DNA of 64,000 nt from Roseovarius litoreus (GTDB taxonomy: Bacteria; Pseudomonadota; Alphaproteobacteria; Rhodobacterales; Rhodobacteraceae): assembly GCF_900142765.1 (NCBI RefSeq), contig NZ_FRCB01000004.1, positions 186,001-250,000 of the forward strand, given 5' to 3'. The notes under the pieces were generated by a model, which was given only the letters and a program-made list of their open reading frames with translations, made no database searches and was not told the origin of the DNA. The translations under genes and the position numbers were made by a program. This document shows, piece by piece, positions 51,978-62,225 of the stretch. Each line of letters opens with the position of its first letter. The first letter of the stretch is position 1.

Positions 51978-53473
51978 CAGAAATCGAAGCTCATCTGGCG
52001 GTCAGGGGCGGGCATCGGGTCGCGGCGGCCCTTGCGGCTGCCATGCCGTGCCACCAGATCACGCGCGGTTTCGCGAAAACCCTCGCGTCGGCGCACGGCC
52101 CAGACCTGTTCCCGCGCGGTTTTGGCGGCGCGGGCCACATCGACCAGCGGCTCAGGGTAGCGCCGCCCCAACAGGCGCCCGGCCCCGCCCCAGGCCCATG
52201 GTGTCTGCAGATAGGCGTCGGGCACATCGGCCAGTTCGGGCAACCAGCGGCGCGTGAAGGCCCCGTTGGGGTCTTGGTCGTGGCCCTGCTTGACGGGGTT
52301 GTAGATGCGGATCGTGTTCATCCCCGTGGTGCCGGATTGCATCTGCACCTGGCTCCAGTGGATGCCCGGCTCGTAATCGGTGAAAAGCCGCGCCAGCACC
52401 GGCCCTGTCGCCCGCCAGTCGAGCCAAAGGTGATAGGACGCCACCGCCATCACCATGGAGCGCATGCGGAAATTCAGCCAGCCGGTCGCCGCCAGCGATC
52501 TCATGCAGGCATCCACGAAGGGCAACCCGGTCTCGCCCTTGGCCCAGGCCTGCAGGCGCGCGGCATCCGGGGTTTGCGGGCGCAAGCCCTCATAGGCGGG
52601 ATGCAGGCAACGATATTCAAGCGCCGGTTCATCCTCGAGCTTCTGGATGAAGTGATCCCGCCATGCCAGCCGCGACTGGAATGACTGCATCGACCCGGAC
52701 CAGCCATCGCGCCCGCCCTTGACCGCGGCCGCCCGCGCCGCACCGGCCTGCACAGCCTCGCGCACCGACAGAGTGCCGAACGCAAGATGCGGACTGATCC
52801 GCGAACAGGCCTGTGCCCCTTCGAGCGGCGAGGACATGGCGCGACGATAGGTTTGCCCGCGGTCATGCAGGAAGCTCTGCAAGGTCGCCTGTCCGGCCCG
52901 GCGCCCGCCCGGCTGCCGCAGCGGGCAGCTGTCCTTCAGCCCGAGGGCCATCGCATCCGGCAAGTCATCGCTCGGTGCGTCGACCCCCTCAAGCCCGACC
53001 GGCACATCAAGTTGCGGCGCGCGCATGAACCCGTCGCGCCCGGATTGCCAGCGGTCGCGCGTCGCCAGCCGCCGCACGACACCGCATTGCCGTACCTCAT
53101 GCCAGAACACGCCCTGTGCCCGCGCCCAACCGGCCACGCGCCGATCCCGCGCAAAGGTCCAGCCGTTCCCGGTTTCCTCATGGCTCACCAGATTCGCCGC
53201 GCCACAGCTCCGGCGCAGATCGTCGAGCACCTCCACGGCATCGCCCACCCGCAAGACAAGGCTGAGCCCCACACGCGCCAGATCCTCGCGCAGATCGGCC
53301 AGACACTCGGTCAGGAAAGCATATTGCCGCCCCGAGGCATCGTCCTGCCGCCACAGCTCAGGCTCCAGAATATAGACAGGCAGCACAGGACCAAGCCCCG
53401 CCGCCATGTGCAGCGCGGGATGATCGGCAATGCGCAGATCGCGCTTGAACCAGCAGATCACAGGGCCTGTCAT
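51977..53473 (-). CDS. photolyase/cryptochrome-family FAD protein
   Basis: A 498-residue member of the DNA photolyase/cryptochrome family, which repairs UV photoproducts with blue light or senses light. The N-terminal alpha/beta antenna domain begins [19 protein letters not shown]; the FAD-binding helical domain carries [57 protein letters not shown] and the long [20 protein letters not shown] stretch. Whether it repairs CPD or 6-4 lesions, or acts as a cryptochrome, is not decided here. The frame ends in RQMSFDF. Cotranslated with DUF2256. Confidence 0.9.
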   Translation of the reverse strand: MTGPVICWFKRDLRIADHPALHMAAGLGPVLPVYILEPELWRQDDASGRQYAFLTECLADLREDLARVGLSLVLRVGDAVEVLDDLRRSCGAANLVSHEETGNGWTFARDRRVAGWARAQGVFWHEVRQCGVVRRLATRDRWQSGRDGFMRAPQLDVPVGLEGVDAPSDDLPDAMALGLKDSCPLRQPGGRRAGQATLQSFLHDRGQTYRRAMSSPLEGAQACSRISPHLAFGTLSVREAVQAGAARAAAVKGGRDGWSGSMQSFQSRLAWRDHFIQKLEDEPALEYRCLHPAYEGLRPQTPDAARLQAWAKGETGLPFVDACMRSLAATGWLNFRMRSMVMAVASYHLWLDWRATGPVLARLFTDYEPGIHWSQVQMQSGTTGMNTIRIYNPVKQGHDQDPNGAFTRRWLPELADVPDAYLQTPWAWGGAGRLLGRRYPEPLVDVARAAKTAREQVWAVRRREGFRETARDLVARHGSRKGRRDPMPAPDRQMSFDF

Positions 53474-53511
53474 GACCTGTGATCTAGCGGATCATCGCAA
53501 GGCGAAAAGGG

Positions 53512-53709
53512 TCATTCGACAGGAACTTCCTCACCTGTGCGCCCATCGATATAGGCGTCGGGCTGACCCGGCTCCTGCCCCTGATAGGCAAGCCAGGTGA
53601 TCATCGCCAGCAACAGGACCCCCGCAAAGATCATCGCGCCGCGAATACCCCATAGCGCCGGTTTGTGATTCTGTTCCTGTTTGTCGATATCCGTCTTGGG
53701 GGCTGACAT
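53512..53709 (-). CDS. small single-pass membrane protein
   Basis: A 65-residue protein: polar N-terminus, one membrane helix (GAMIFAGVLLLAMITWLAYQ) near residues 23-43, and an acidic tail (IDGRTGEEVPVE). The start codon follows a strong AAGGAGG site 6 nt away, so translation is likely. No family function is known to me. It lies 39 nt upstream of the photolyase gene on the same strand and may share its promoter. Confidence 0.7.
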   Translation of the reverse strand: MSAPKTDIDKQEQNHKPALWGIRGAMIFAGVLLLAMITWLAYQGQEPGQPDAYIDGRTGEEVPVE

Positions 53710-54132
53710 AGCGTACCTCCTTGAACGGTTGCAGTGAATTGCATGGCCCCTCGATGAGCGGCCACATGATTGACGTGGGGCGCGGGCCGGGATGCGACAA
53801 GCCCCGCGTCCAGATCACCCCCTCGAAAGGACCGGCGCCTCACCGACCATGACAGCCGCGTGAGGCCGGCCAATCCCTCCACGGCTGCGCAGCGGCGGGC
53901 CGGCGGGCAAAAGCCGCATCGCCGGTCACGATGACGTGAGCGGTCGCGATACCCCGCTGCCCAAGGCCCAAGCCGGGTCATGTGCCCCGGCACCGTCTCG
54001 AGGATATTCCAAGCGCATGGCACGCTTTCATGGAACCCGCACGGCCCGCAGGACTTGCCGCATCGGGAATACGCTTTAACCTGCTCGTGCAACCTGCAAT
54101 TCTGCACCGGATGCAGCATGACGGAGCCGAAA
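53710..54132. other. 423-nt intergenic region before pepN
   Basis: No gene is supported. Open frames cross it on both strands but have no ribosome binding site and no family motifs. It must hold the divergent promoters of the small membrane protein (53709) and pepN. GC-rich blocks around 53760-53960 show no repeat that I can define. Confidence 0.5.
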
Positions 54133-56685
54133 ATGAAAGACGCCGCACCGCAACCGATCTACCTTGCCGATTACACCCCGCCCAACTGGCTGATCGACGA
54201 TGTGCATCTGACCTTTCGGCTCGCACCCAATGCCACGCGGGTGGTGTCGCGCATAGCGTTCCGGCCCAATCCCGACACGGCGTCGCGCGATTTCTTCCTG
54301 CATGGCGAGGCGCTGACCCTGATCGACGCCCGCATCGACCAAAAACCTGTCACGCCAGACCTGGTCGAGGGCGGACTGCGCTGCAGCGTACCCGATGCGC
54401 CGTTCATCTGGGAATGCGAAGTCGAGATCGACCCCGCCAACAACACCGCCCTCGAAGGTCTTTACATGTCATCAGGCATGTATTGCACCCAATGCGAGGC
54501 CGAAGGCTTCCGCAAGATCACCTATTACCCCGATCGGCCCGACGTGATGGCCACCTTCACCGTCCGGATCGAAGGCGACATGCCGGTGATGCTGTCCAAC
54601 GGCAACCCGGTGTCGCAAGGCCCGGGTTTTGCCGAATGGCACGATCCGTGGCCGAAACCGGCCTATCTGTTCGCCCTTGTTGCGGGCGATCTGGTCAATC
54701 ACCCCGGTCAATTCACCACAAGATCAGGCCGCGAGGTGGAGTTGAACATCTGGGTGCGCCCCGGCGACGAGGGCAAATGCGCCTTCGCGATGGAAGCCCT
54801 GAAAAAGTCGATGACGTGGGACGAGGATGTCTATGGGTGCGAGTATGATCTGGATATCTTCAACATCGTCGCGGTCGACGATTTCAACATGGGGGCTATG
54901 GAAAACAAGGGGCTGAACATCTTCAACTCTTCCTGCGTTCTGGCCAGCCCCGAGACCAGCACCGACGCCAATTTCGAGCGGATCGAGGCGATCATCGCGC
55001 ACGAGTATTTCCACAACTGGACCGGCAACCGCATCACTTGTCGCGACTGGTTCCAGCTGTGCCTCAAGGAGGGGCTGACCGTCTACCGCGACGCCGAATT
55101 CACCTCGGACATGCGCAGCGCCCCGGTCAAGCGCATCTCGGACGTGATCGCCCTGCGCGCCCGCCAGTTCCGCGAGGATAACGGCCCGCTCGCGCATCCC
55201 GTCCGCCCCGAAAGCTTTGTCGAGATCAACAACTTCTATACCGCGACGATCTATGAAAAGGGCGCCGAGGTGATCGGCATGCTCAAGCGGCTGGTGGGCG
55301 ATGACGCCTATGCAGAAGCGGTTCGGCTGTATTTCAACCGCCATGACGGGCAGGCCTGCACGATCGAGGATTGGCTCTCGGCCTTTCAGGATGTCACGGG
55401 CCGCGACCTCACGCAGTTCAAACGCTGGTACTCTCAGGCCGGCACCCCCCGCCTCAAGGTCACCGAAGACTTCAAGGACGGCACCTACACACTGCATTTC
55501 GAACAGCATACGCCCGCCACACCCGGCCAGCCCCAAAAGGCGCCACAGGTCATCCCGATCGCCGTGGGCCTTCTGGGACCAAATGGCCACGAGGTGATGG
55601 AAACGACCGTGCTGGAAATGACCGAGGCGCGGCAAAGCTTTTCTTTCGAAGGGTTGACCGCGCGCCCCGTCCCGTCGATCCTCCGCGACTTTTCCGCGCC
55701 TGTGATCCTTGAACGCGCGACGGACAACGCCGAACGCGCATTCCTGCTGGCCCATGACACCGATCCGTTCAACAAATGGGAGGCCGGCCGCGCGCTCGCC
55801 CGCGACGGGCTGATCGCCCAGATCCGCGAGGGCGCCGCCCCCGATGCCGCCTATCTCGATGCGATCCATGCGATGGCCCGCGACGACAGCCTCGATCCCG
55901 CGTTCCGCGCATTGGCGCTCGGCCTGCCCAGTCAGGACGATCTGGCGCAGACCCTTGCCGATCTGGGCACAACGCCCGATCCGCAAACGATATGGGAGGC
56001 GCTGGAAACCTTGCGTCAGGCCCGCGCGCAGCATTGTCAGGATCTGGCAACCCGGCTTCACGCGCAGTTTCAGGTGACCGATCCCTACCGCCCGGATGCC
56101 GAACAATCCGGTGCGCGGGCGCTGGCCAATGCGGCCCTTGGCATGATCAGCCGTCTGGATGGCGGCGCGCAGGCGCAGCGCCAGTATGACGCCGCCGACA
56201 ACATGACCCAGCAACTCGCCGCGCTGTCATGCCTGCTGCAATCGGGCACCGGCGCCGAAGCCGTCCAGCGCTTCTATGACCAGTGGCGCCATGACCGGCT
56301 GGTGATCGACAAATGGTTCACGCTGCAGATCGTCCATGCCGACCCGCAGGACGCAGCCGCCACCGCCGCACGGCTGACCGCGCATCCCGATTTCGACATG
56401 AAGAATCCCAACCGGTTCCGCGCCACGCTCGGAGCGCTCGCGGCCAATCCGGCGGGGTTTCATCATGCCTCGGGGGCCGGCTACGAACTTCTGGCCGAAT
56501 GGCTGATCCGGCTCGATCCCGTCAACCCGCAGACAACGGCGCGCATGTGTTCGGCCTTCGAGACATGGAAACGCTATGACGCGGCCCGCCAGGACATGAT
56601 CGCCGGGCAGCTCGACAGGATACTGGACACCCCCGGTCTGAGCCGCGACACGACCGAGATGGTCAGCCGCATCCGCGGCGCCTGA
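54133..56685 (+). CDS. pepN: aminopeptidase N (M1 family)
   Basis: PepN (850 residues) is the main cytoplasmic broad-specificity zinc aminopeptidase. The exopeptidase motif NMGAMENKGLNIF lies near residue 255 and the zinc motif HEYFHNWTGNR near 292, with the third ligand Glu in LKEGLTVYRD. The long helical C-terminal domain is complete. The ATG at 54133 follows GGAG by 6 nt and matches the family N-terminus; an upstream in-frame ATG at 54118 is possible. Confidence 0.96.
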   Translation: MKDAAPQPIYLADYTPPNWLIDDVHLTFRLAPNATRVVSRIAFRPNPDTASRDFFLHGEALTLIDARIDQKPVTPDLVEGGLRCSVPDAPFIWECEVEIDPANNTALEGLYMSSGMYCTQCEAEGFRKITYYPDRPDVMATFTVRIEGDMPVMLSNGNPVSQGPGFAEWHDPWPKPAYLFALVAGDLVNHPGQFTTRSGREVELNIWVRPGDEGKCAFAMEALKKSMTWDEDVYGCEYDLDIFNIVAVDDFNMGAMENKGLNIFNSSCVLASPETSTDANFERIEAIIAHEYFHNWTGNRITCRDWFQLCLKEGLTVYRDAEFTSDMRSAPVKRISDVIALRARQFREDNGPLAHPVRPESFVEINNFYTATIYEKGAEVIGMLKRLVGDDAYAEAVRLYFNRHDGQACTIEDWLSAFQDVTGRDLTQFKRWYSQAGTPRLKVTEDFKDGTYTLHFEQHTPATPGQPQKAPQVIPIAVGLLGPNGHEVMETTVLEMTEARQSFSFEGLTARPVPSILRDFSAPVILERATDNAERAFLLAHDTDPFNKWEAGRALARDGLIAQIREGAAPDAAYLDAIHAMARDDSLDPAFRALALGLPSQDDLAQTLADLGTTPDPQTIWEALETLRQARAQHCQDLATRLHAQFQVTDPYRPDAEQSGARALANAALGMISRLDGGAQAQRQYDAADNMTQQLAALSCLLQSGTGAEAVQRFYDQWRHDRLVIDKWFTLQIVHADPQDAAATAARLTAHPDFDMKNPNRFRATLGALAANPAGFHHASGAGYELLAEWLIRLDPVNPQTTARMCSAFETWKRYDAARQDMIAGQLDRILDTPGLSRDTTEMVSRIRGA

Positions 56686-56693
56686 GCTTCGGA

Positions 56694-57365
56694 TCACTCC
56701 TGCGTGGCGAGGGTGGCCACGGTTGTGCTGCGCGCGCGCGGGCGCACGCTGCTCAGCGGCTTGCAATAGCTCTGCGCGCGGGTCCAGCGCATCATGTCGT
56801 CGCGCTTGTCGCTGTTGTGCAACGGCCCCCAATCGGCGGCCACCCCGCGCTTTCCACGCGACACGACCCCGTCGCGCGTCACGGTCTTCGCCATGATCCG
56901 GATCGCACAGCTCAGGTTTTCCGGCCCATGCCTGAGTGCAGCCCCATCCCTGGCCCGGCACCCATAGCCGCGCGCGGTCGCCGGCAGGATTTGCAGCAGA
57001 CCATGCCATCTGCCCCCGCCGCCCACCGCCTGCGGCCGATAGGTGCTTTCATGCTTGGCCAGCGCCGAAAGAAATCCCACCCAGAAGGCGCGGCGCTTCT
57101 CGGGCGCAGCCGTCGCATAGGCCGGGCACCATTCCGCGATGTCGCCGGGCACCATGGTTGTCAGCGGTTTTCCGTGATCCTTGAGCGCCGACAGCGCCGC
57201 GCGCGTCCAAAGCACCGATCCCGGTACATGCTCCCACCTTGTGCGCGGAATATTGCCGTCGCGCGCAGGGATGCTCAGCACCGCCTCAGGGCGCTCCGAC
57301 TCGGCCATTGCAGGGACGCCAAACACCTGCATTGCAACGAAAAATATGACTAACCCCCTAAGCAT
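56694..57365 (-). CDS. exported lytic transglycosylase (SLT domain)
   Basis: A 223-residue protein with a signal peptide (MLRGLVIFFVAMQVFGVPAMA) and an SLT-type lysozyme-like domain: FLSALAKHESTYRPQAVGGG near residue 100 with the catalytic Glu, and WHGLLQILPATARGYGCRA. It should cleave peptidoglycan, releasing anhydro-muropeptides in the periplasm. A Cys-containing loop (GCRARDG, LSCAIRIMAK) may be disulfide-bonded. Convergent with pepN, only 8 nt apart. Confidence 0.85.
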   Translation of the reverse strand: MLRGLVIFFVAMQVFGVPAMAESERPEAVLSIPARDGNIPRTRWEHVPGSVLWTRAALSALKDHGKPLTTMVPGDIAEWCPAYATAAPEKRRAFWVGFLSALAKHESTYRPQAVGGGGRWHGLLQILPATARGYGCRARDGAALRHGPENLSCAIRIMAKTVTRDGVVSRGKRGVAADWGPLHNSDKRDDMMRWTRAQSYCKPLSSVRPRARSTTVATLATQE

Positions 57366-57512
57366 CGCAGAAGTCTGGCCGGATCCCGGAAATTAATCAA
57401 TCACCTTCGCGCCTGTAATTCTCCCCGGCTTCTCCGCAAGCTTGCCCACTTTTGGCCGGATTACACGCGCAGGGTCCCGTCAGGGGCGAAACCAAAAGCA
57501 ACCGGAGCGTTC

Positions 57513-58805
57513 ATGCCGTTCATGTCCAGATTACCCAAGGATCAAACCTCGACCGACGCAACAGAGTCCAACGCGGCGGATGGTTTTCTGGAAGGGGCGC
57601 TGTCGCGGCTGCGCCGCAAACCCGATCCCGACCTCGAAGACCTCATGAAGCGGATCATCCTGCCGTCCCTGCCGGTCAGCGACGAGGAAATGGCTCGCGC
57701 AACGCATCAGGACCTCGGACTGAAACTGGCGCGTCAGGACCTCTGGGAGGATCTGGCCGACCGGATCGACTATGCCGACGAAAGCCGCCTTGCCACACCG
57801 GGCGGCGAAGCCGCGTCGCTTCTGCTGGCATTCGGGGCGCGAAGCGATCTGGTCGCCGCCGCCGAGGACGCGATCCATGACGGGATGAATCCCGACATGT
57901 CCGGCATGGAGGCGATGGAGGACATTCTTCTGGATCATCACGGCCGCCATGCCCTTGCGCTCGTCGTGGCGCTGTCGCATTTCGATATCGGCTGGGCCTT
58001 GCAGACCGCCACCACATCCGGAGAGCTCGCCGCTGGTCCCGACACCTCGGACCGGATCGACGCCCATTTCCAGCGCGCCGTGGATCTTCTGGCGCCTTAT
58101 GATCCGCAAGAGCTCGACTCGCCGTCACTGGCGGCGGCCAAATGCGCGCTTCTGGCCACGCAGCGCCATCCCGACCGGCGGGTGGCGGATGATTACGAAA
58201 AACTCATCACGCTTGATCCCGATTGCCCGCGCCATATGCGCGCGCTCGGATTTCATCTGCTGCCGCGCTATTACGGCACCTATGACCAGCTCGAGCTCGA
58301 GGCCCGCCGCACCGCCGCACGCACCGGCGAGGTCTGGGGATCGGGCGGCTATACTTGGGTCTATCTCGATGCGCTGGCCACCGATGACGCGGCACTGATC
58401 CGGCTGGATGCGGATTACTTCATCGAAGGGCTGGAACATATCCTCGGCATCAAGCGCGATCAGCATGTGACCAACCAGCTTGCCGCCTTCTGTGCGATCA
58501 CCATGGCCCCCGACCGCGCCCGCCCTGCGGCCTTGCCTGCAGGCAGCGAGGCCACAAGATCGAGGCTGCATGACTGTCTGGACTGGATCCTGAGCAAGCA
58601 CCTGACAGAACTTCATCCGCTGGTCTGGTCCCAGACCCTGATGTCACCGGGCCTGACCCCTGCCCTGCCGTCGCGCCGGGCGCTGGTCACACGGGGGCGG
58701 CATGCCGCCTTGCGCGCAATCGCGCTGCGCTTTGCCAAGGATATCGCCGCCGGTCACACGATCGCCTTCTCGTCATCGGGCATGTACCGGCTCCCGGCAC
58801 TCTGA
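57513..58805 (+). CDS. conserved protein of unknown function
   Basis: A 430-residue protein that I do not recognise. It is soluble, largely helical and rich in Ala, Asp and Leu, with an N-terminal polar stretch (MPFMSRLPKDQTSTDATESN). Repeating helical pairs (LEDLMKRIILPSLPVSDEEM, DAHFQRAVDLLAPYDPQELD, VADDYEKLITLDPDCPRHMR) suggest a TPR/SEL1-like solenoid. The start follows CGGAG. Codon use is like its neighbours, so there is no sign of transfer. It stands alone between the transglycosylase and gatB. Confidence 0.75.
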   Translation: MPFMSRLPKDQTSTDATESNAADGFLEGALSRLRRKPDPDLEDLMKRIILPSLPVSDEEMARATHQDLGLKLARQDLWEDLADRIDYADESRLATPGGEAASLLLAFGARSDLVAAAEDAIHDGMNPDMSGMEAMEDILLDHHGRHALALVVALSHFDIGWALQTATTSGELAAGPDTSDRIDAHFQRAVDLLAPYDPQELDSPSLAAAKCALLATQRHPDRRVADDYEKLITLDPDCPRHMRALGFHLLPRYYGTYDQLELEARRTAARTGEVWGSGGYTWVYLDALATDDAALIRLDADYFIEGLEHILGIKRDQHVTNQLAAFCAITMAPDRARPAALPAGSEATRSRLHDCLDWILSKHLTELHPLVWSQTLMSPGLTPALPSRRALVTRGRHAALRAIALRFAKDIAAGHTIAFSSSGMYRLPAL

Positions 58806-58891
58806 CCGGCGCCGCCAGCCGCCATCCGCCCCTTGCCCGTCGACCGGGCTTGGCCTAGAACGCTCGCGTTGCGACCGATGGAGGCATGGTG

Positions 58892-60409
58892 ATGCTGGAT
58901 CTGACTTACGACCCCCCGAAGCCCAAGGTGATCGCCGGGGCGAAGCATGACTGGGAACTGGTCATCGGTATGGAGGTCCATGCTCAGGTGGCCTCGAAGG
59001 CCAAGCTGTTTTCTGGCGCCTCCACCGAATTCGGCGCCGAGCCGAATTCGAACGTGTCCTTCGTTGACGCGGCGATGCCGGGGATGCTGCCGGTCATCAA
59101 TGAATTCTGCATCGAACAGGCGGTGCGCACCGGGCTTGGCCTGAAAGCCAAGATCAACCTGTGGTCCGCCTTCGACCGCAAGAACTATTTCTATCCCGAC
59201 CTGCCGCAGGGCTATCAGATCAGCCAGCTTTATCATCCGCTGGTGGGCGAGGGTGAAATCCTCGTGGACATGGAGCCGGGGATCGCGCGCCTTGTGCGCA
59301 TCGAACGCATCCATGTCGAGCAGGACGCGGGCAAGTCGATCCACGATATGGACCCGGCCATGTCCTTCGTCGATCTCAACCGCACCGGCGTGGCGCTGAT
59401 GGAAATCGTCAGCCGCCCCGATATCCGCGGCCCCGAAGAGGCCGCCGCCTATGTCACCAAGCTGCGCCAGATCCTGCGCTATCTGGGCACCTGTGACGGC
59501 AACATGCAGAACGGCAACCTGCGCGCCGATGTGAACGTGTCGATCTGTCGGCCCGGCGCCTATGAAAAATACATGGAAACGCAGGATTTCTCGCATCTCG
59601 GCACCCGTTGCGAGATCAAGAACATGAACTCCATGCGCTTCATCCAGCAAGCCATCGAATATGAAGCCCGCCGCCAGATCCAGATCGTCGAATCCGGCGG
59701 CTCGGTGGTGCAGGAAACCCGGCTCTATGACCCCGACAAGGGCGAGACGCGCTCCATGCGCTCCAAGGAAGAAGCGCATGATTACCGCTACTTCCCCGAT
59801 CCCGACCTGCTGCCGCTCGAAATCGAACAGGCTTGGGTCGATGGCATCGCAGCCTCCCTGCCTGAACTGCCCGACGAGAAAAAAGCCCGTTTCGTCACCC
59901 AATACGGCGTCACGGAATATGACGCCAACGTGCTGACGGCGGATGTCGATCTGGCGCAGTATTTCGAGGATTCGGTCGCCGGCGGCGATGGCAAGCGCAC
60001 CGCCAACTGGGTCATCAACGAGGTTCTGGGCCGCGCCAACAAGGCCGAGATCAGCCCCCGTCAGATCGTCGCCCCCGAGGTGAACGCCGCCATCCTCGCC
60101 ATGGTCGCCCGCGACGAGATCTCGACCAAGATCGCCAAGGACGTGCTCGAACTCCATATCGAGACCGGCCGCGCCCCCGAGGAAATCGTCGAGACCGAAG
60201 GCATGAAGCAGGTGACCGATACCGGCGCGATCGAAGCCGCCGTGGATCAGATCATCGCCGACAATCCCGCACAGGTAGAAAAGGCCAAGGCCAATCCCAA
60301 ACTGGCGGGCTGGTTCGTGGGGCAGGTCATGAAAGCCACGGGCGGCAAGGCCAACCCCAAGGCGGTGAACGACATCATCCAGCAAAAGCTGGGCCTCGAT
60401 CAGGGCTGA
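58892..60409 (+). CDS. gatB: aspartyl/glutamyl-tRNA amidotransferase subunit B
   Basis: GatB (505 residues) is the kinase/tRNA-binding subunit of the GatCAB complex that converts Glu-tRNA-Gln (and Asp-tRNA-Asn) to the amide form. Signature: [20 protein letters not shown] near residue 22, [40 protein letters not shown] and the C-terminal GatB/YqeY helices ([19 protein letters not shown]). The ATG at 58892 is 7 nt after GGAGG (58880-58884); the ATG at 58886 is too close to that site. gatA and gatC are not beside it. Confidence 0.96.
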   Translation: MLDLTYDPPKPKVIAGAKHDWELVIGMEVHAQVASKAKLFSGASTEFGAEPNSNVSFVDAAMPGMLPVINEFCIEQAVRTGLGLKAKINLWSAFDRKNYFYPDLPQGYQISQLYHPLVGEGEILVDMEPGIARLVRIERIHVEQDAGKSIHDMDPAMSFVDLNRTGVALMEIVSRPDIRGPEEAAAYVTKLRQILRYLGTCDGNMQNGNLRADVNVSICRPGAYEKYMETQDFSHLGTRCEIKNMNSMRFIQQAIEYEARRQIQIVESGGSVVQETRLYDPDKGETRSMRSKEEAHDYRYFPDPDLLPLEIEQAWVDGIAASLPELPDEKKARFVTQYGVTEYDANVLTADVDLAQYFEDSVAGGDGKRTANWVINEVLGRANKAEISPRQIVAPEVNAAILAMVARDEISTKIAKDVLELHIETGRAPEEIVETEGMKQVTDTGAIEAAVDQIIADNPAQVEKAKANPKLAGWFVGQVMKATGGKANPKAVNDIIQQKLGLDQG

Positions 60410-60482
60410 GGGGCAGCGCCCCTCGCCCCGGTCCGGCTTGGGTGGGGCTTACCCTGCCGGGGTCATCGGACAGGCGGATAGA

Positions 60483-60965
60483 ATGACCACATCAGTGCCC
60501 TTCATGTCCTCCCCGCTCAAGATCGAGCCGGGCTGGATCGACTTCAACAATCACCTGAACATGGGCTATTACACCGTCCTGTTCGACCGTGCCGCCGACG
60601 AGGTCTTCGCCGAATTTGGCTTCGGCCCGGACTATGTGGCGCAGGCCAATCACACGACATTCGCCGCCGAATTCCACATCCGCTACCTGCGCGAGGTGAA
60701 ACTCGGCGACACGCTGCAGGCCTCGTTCTGGCTGCTCGACCATGACGAAAAGCGGTTCCACACCTTCCAGGAACTCTACCATCAGGACGGCTGGCTGGCC
60801 GCCACCGGCGAGGGCATGACGCTGCATGTCGATCTGGACGGCCCCCGTGTCGCCCCCATGCCCGACGACATCCTGAGCCGTGTGCGCGCCATGGCCGCGC
60901 AACACGCACAACACCCTCGTCCCGACGGGGTCGGCTCTCAGATCGGCATCCGCCGCAAGCCCTGA
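60483..60965 (+). CDS. hotdog-fold thioesterase
   Basis: A 160-residue 4HBT-type thioesterase: WIDFNNHLNMGYYTVLFDRA near residue 19 with the Asn/His active region, FAAEFHIRYLREVKLGDTLQ and a C-terminal Arg/Pro tail. It hydrolyses an acyl-CoA; carnitine-linked betainyl-CoA thioesterases look similar, but no carnitine gene is close. Its end overlaps the convergent uncharacterised gene by 28 nt. Confidence 0.85.
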   Translation: MTTSVPFMSSPLKIEPGWIDFNNHLNMGYYTVLFDRAADEVFAEFGFGPDYVAQANHTTFAAEFHIRYLREVKLGDTLQASFWLLDHDEKRFHTFQELYHQDGWLAATGEGMTLHVDLDGPRVAPMPDDILSRVRAMAAQHAQHPRPDGVGSQIGIRRKP

Positions 60966-61567
60966 TCCCCGCCCGACAGGCTATCCGGGATCAAAAGGCA
61001 GGCCGACAGCACCTTTCTCGTGTCGTCAAATACCACCGGCTTCTCACCAAGCCACCGGGTATGCAGCCGGTGCGACGGCGCACGGCCCTGCGCCATCTCC
61101 TGCAGGCAGGCGGCGGTTTCCTCGGCGATGCGTGTCAGGCGCAGGCGCATATTGGCGTGATAGGTGTCTCGGTGCCGCGCCTCCATGCGCAGGTGAAACA
61201 GGGAACTGCGCGCGCGCGGCGCGATCTGCATCGCCGCGATCTGCGCCTCGGCATGGCGCGCGAACATGGCCTCGGCGCGTAAAATCCGACCGGGCGCGCG
61301 CGTCACCACACCAAGTGCCGCCTCACTGGCCGCCCGCCGCAAATCGGTCGTCGCAAACCGCGAGGCGATCAACCGCGCCCTGAGGAACGCCCAAACCGCC
61401 ACGCGTGTCTTGCCAGCCGCCCACGCAGCACAGCCACGCTCCATCAACGCCTCCCACATCAGGTCTCGCCGCCGCCATCCCGCCTGCAGCGCAACCCGCG
61501 CCATCGGTGAGCCAGGGTCAAATCCCCAGATACGCGGCGCGAACATGCTCATTGTCGTGAAGCTCAT
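60938..61567 (-). CDS. uncharacterised helical protein after livF
   Basis: A 209-residue Ala/Arg-rich, mostly helical protein with no motif I recognise (MEALMERGCAAWAAGKTRVA, LRRAASEAALGVVTRAPGRI). The ATG at 61567 has a GGAGGGG site 7 nt before it but lies 50 nt inside livF; ATGs at 61546 and 61504 are alternatives. No other frame in 60966-61517 is better, and the frame stays open across the whole gap, so I think it is real, possibly translated from the liv mRNA. Confidence 0.5.
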   Translation of the reverse strand: MSFTTMSMFAPRIWGFDPGSPMARVALQAGWRRRDLMWEALMERGCAAWAAGKTRVAVWAFLRARLIASRFATTDLRRAASEAALGVVTRAPGRILRAEAMFARHAEAQIAAMQIAPRARSSLFHLRMEARHRDTYHANMRLRLTRIAEETAACLQEMAQGRAPSHRLHTRWLGEKPVVFDDTRKVLSACLLIPDSLSGGDQGLRRMPI

Positions 61568-62225
61568 CGGCTGGCCCCTCCAGTGCCATGTTTCCCGTCT
61601 CCAGCACATAGGCATGGCTGGCCAGTTCCAGCGCCAGCTCGGCATTCTGTTCGACCAGAACCACCGGCACGCCCTGCGCATTGATCTCTTCGATGATGCG
61701 GGCGATCTCTTCGACGATCACCGGCGCAAGCCCCATCGACGGCTCGTCCATCAGCAACAGCCGCGGCGCCGACATCAGCGCGCGCCCGATCGCCAGCATC
61801 TGCTGCTCGCCCCCCGACATGGTCTTGGCCAGCTGTCGCCGCCTTTCTCGCAGCCTCGGGAACCGCTCATAGACCTGCTCGAGATCCGCCGCGATCCCCG
61901 GCTTGTCGCGCCTCAGAAACGCCCCCGTGCGCAGGTTTTCCTCGACCGTCATATCCGGAAAGATGCGCCGCCCCTCGGGCACATGGGCGATGCCGCGCGC
62001 CACGATCTTGTCGGATGTCAGCCCATCGATGCGCTGCCCGTCAAAATGAATCTCGCCCCCCGCCAGCGGCACCATGCCCGACATCGCCCGCAGCGTCGTC
62101 GTCTTTCCCGCGCCATTGCCGCCGATGATCGTCACGATCGCCCCATCCGGCACGCCAAGCGATATGCCCCGCACCGCCGACACCTTGCCGTAACTGACCG
62201 ACACATCGCGCATCTCAAGCAACAT
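61518..62225 (-). CDS. livF: branched-chain amino acid ABC transporter ATP-binding protein LivF
   Basis: LivF (235 residues) is one of two ATPases that power LIV-type uptake at the inner membrane face. Walker A GGNGAGKTTTLRAMSGMV near residue 35, signature MSGGEQQMLAIGRALMSAPR near 136, Walker B LLLMDEPSMGLAP, and the typical LivF ending DNEHVRAAYLGI. It overlaps livG by 11 nt. The substrate may be branched-chain amino acids or another amide or urea; the binding protein lies outside the window. Confidence 0.95.
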   Translation of the reverse strand: MLLEMRDVSVSYGKVSAVRGISLGVPDGAIVTIIGGNGAGKTTTLRAMSGMVPLAGGEIHFDGQRIDGLTSDKIVARGIAHVPEGRRIFPDMTVEENLRTGAFLRRDKPGIAADLEQVYERFPRLRERRRQLAKTMSGGEQQMLAIGRALMSAPRLLLMDEPSMGLAPVIVEEIARIIEEINAQGVPVVLVEQNAELALELASHAYVLETGNMALEGPADELHDNEHVRAAYLGI

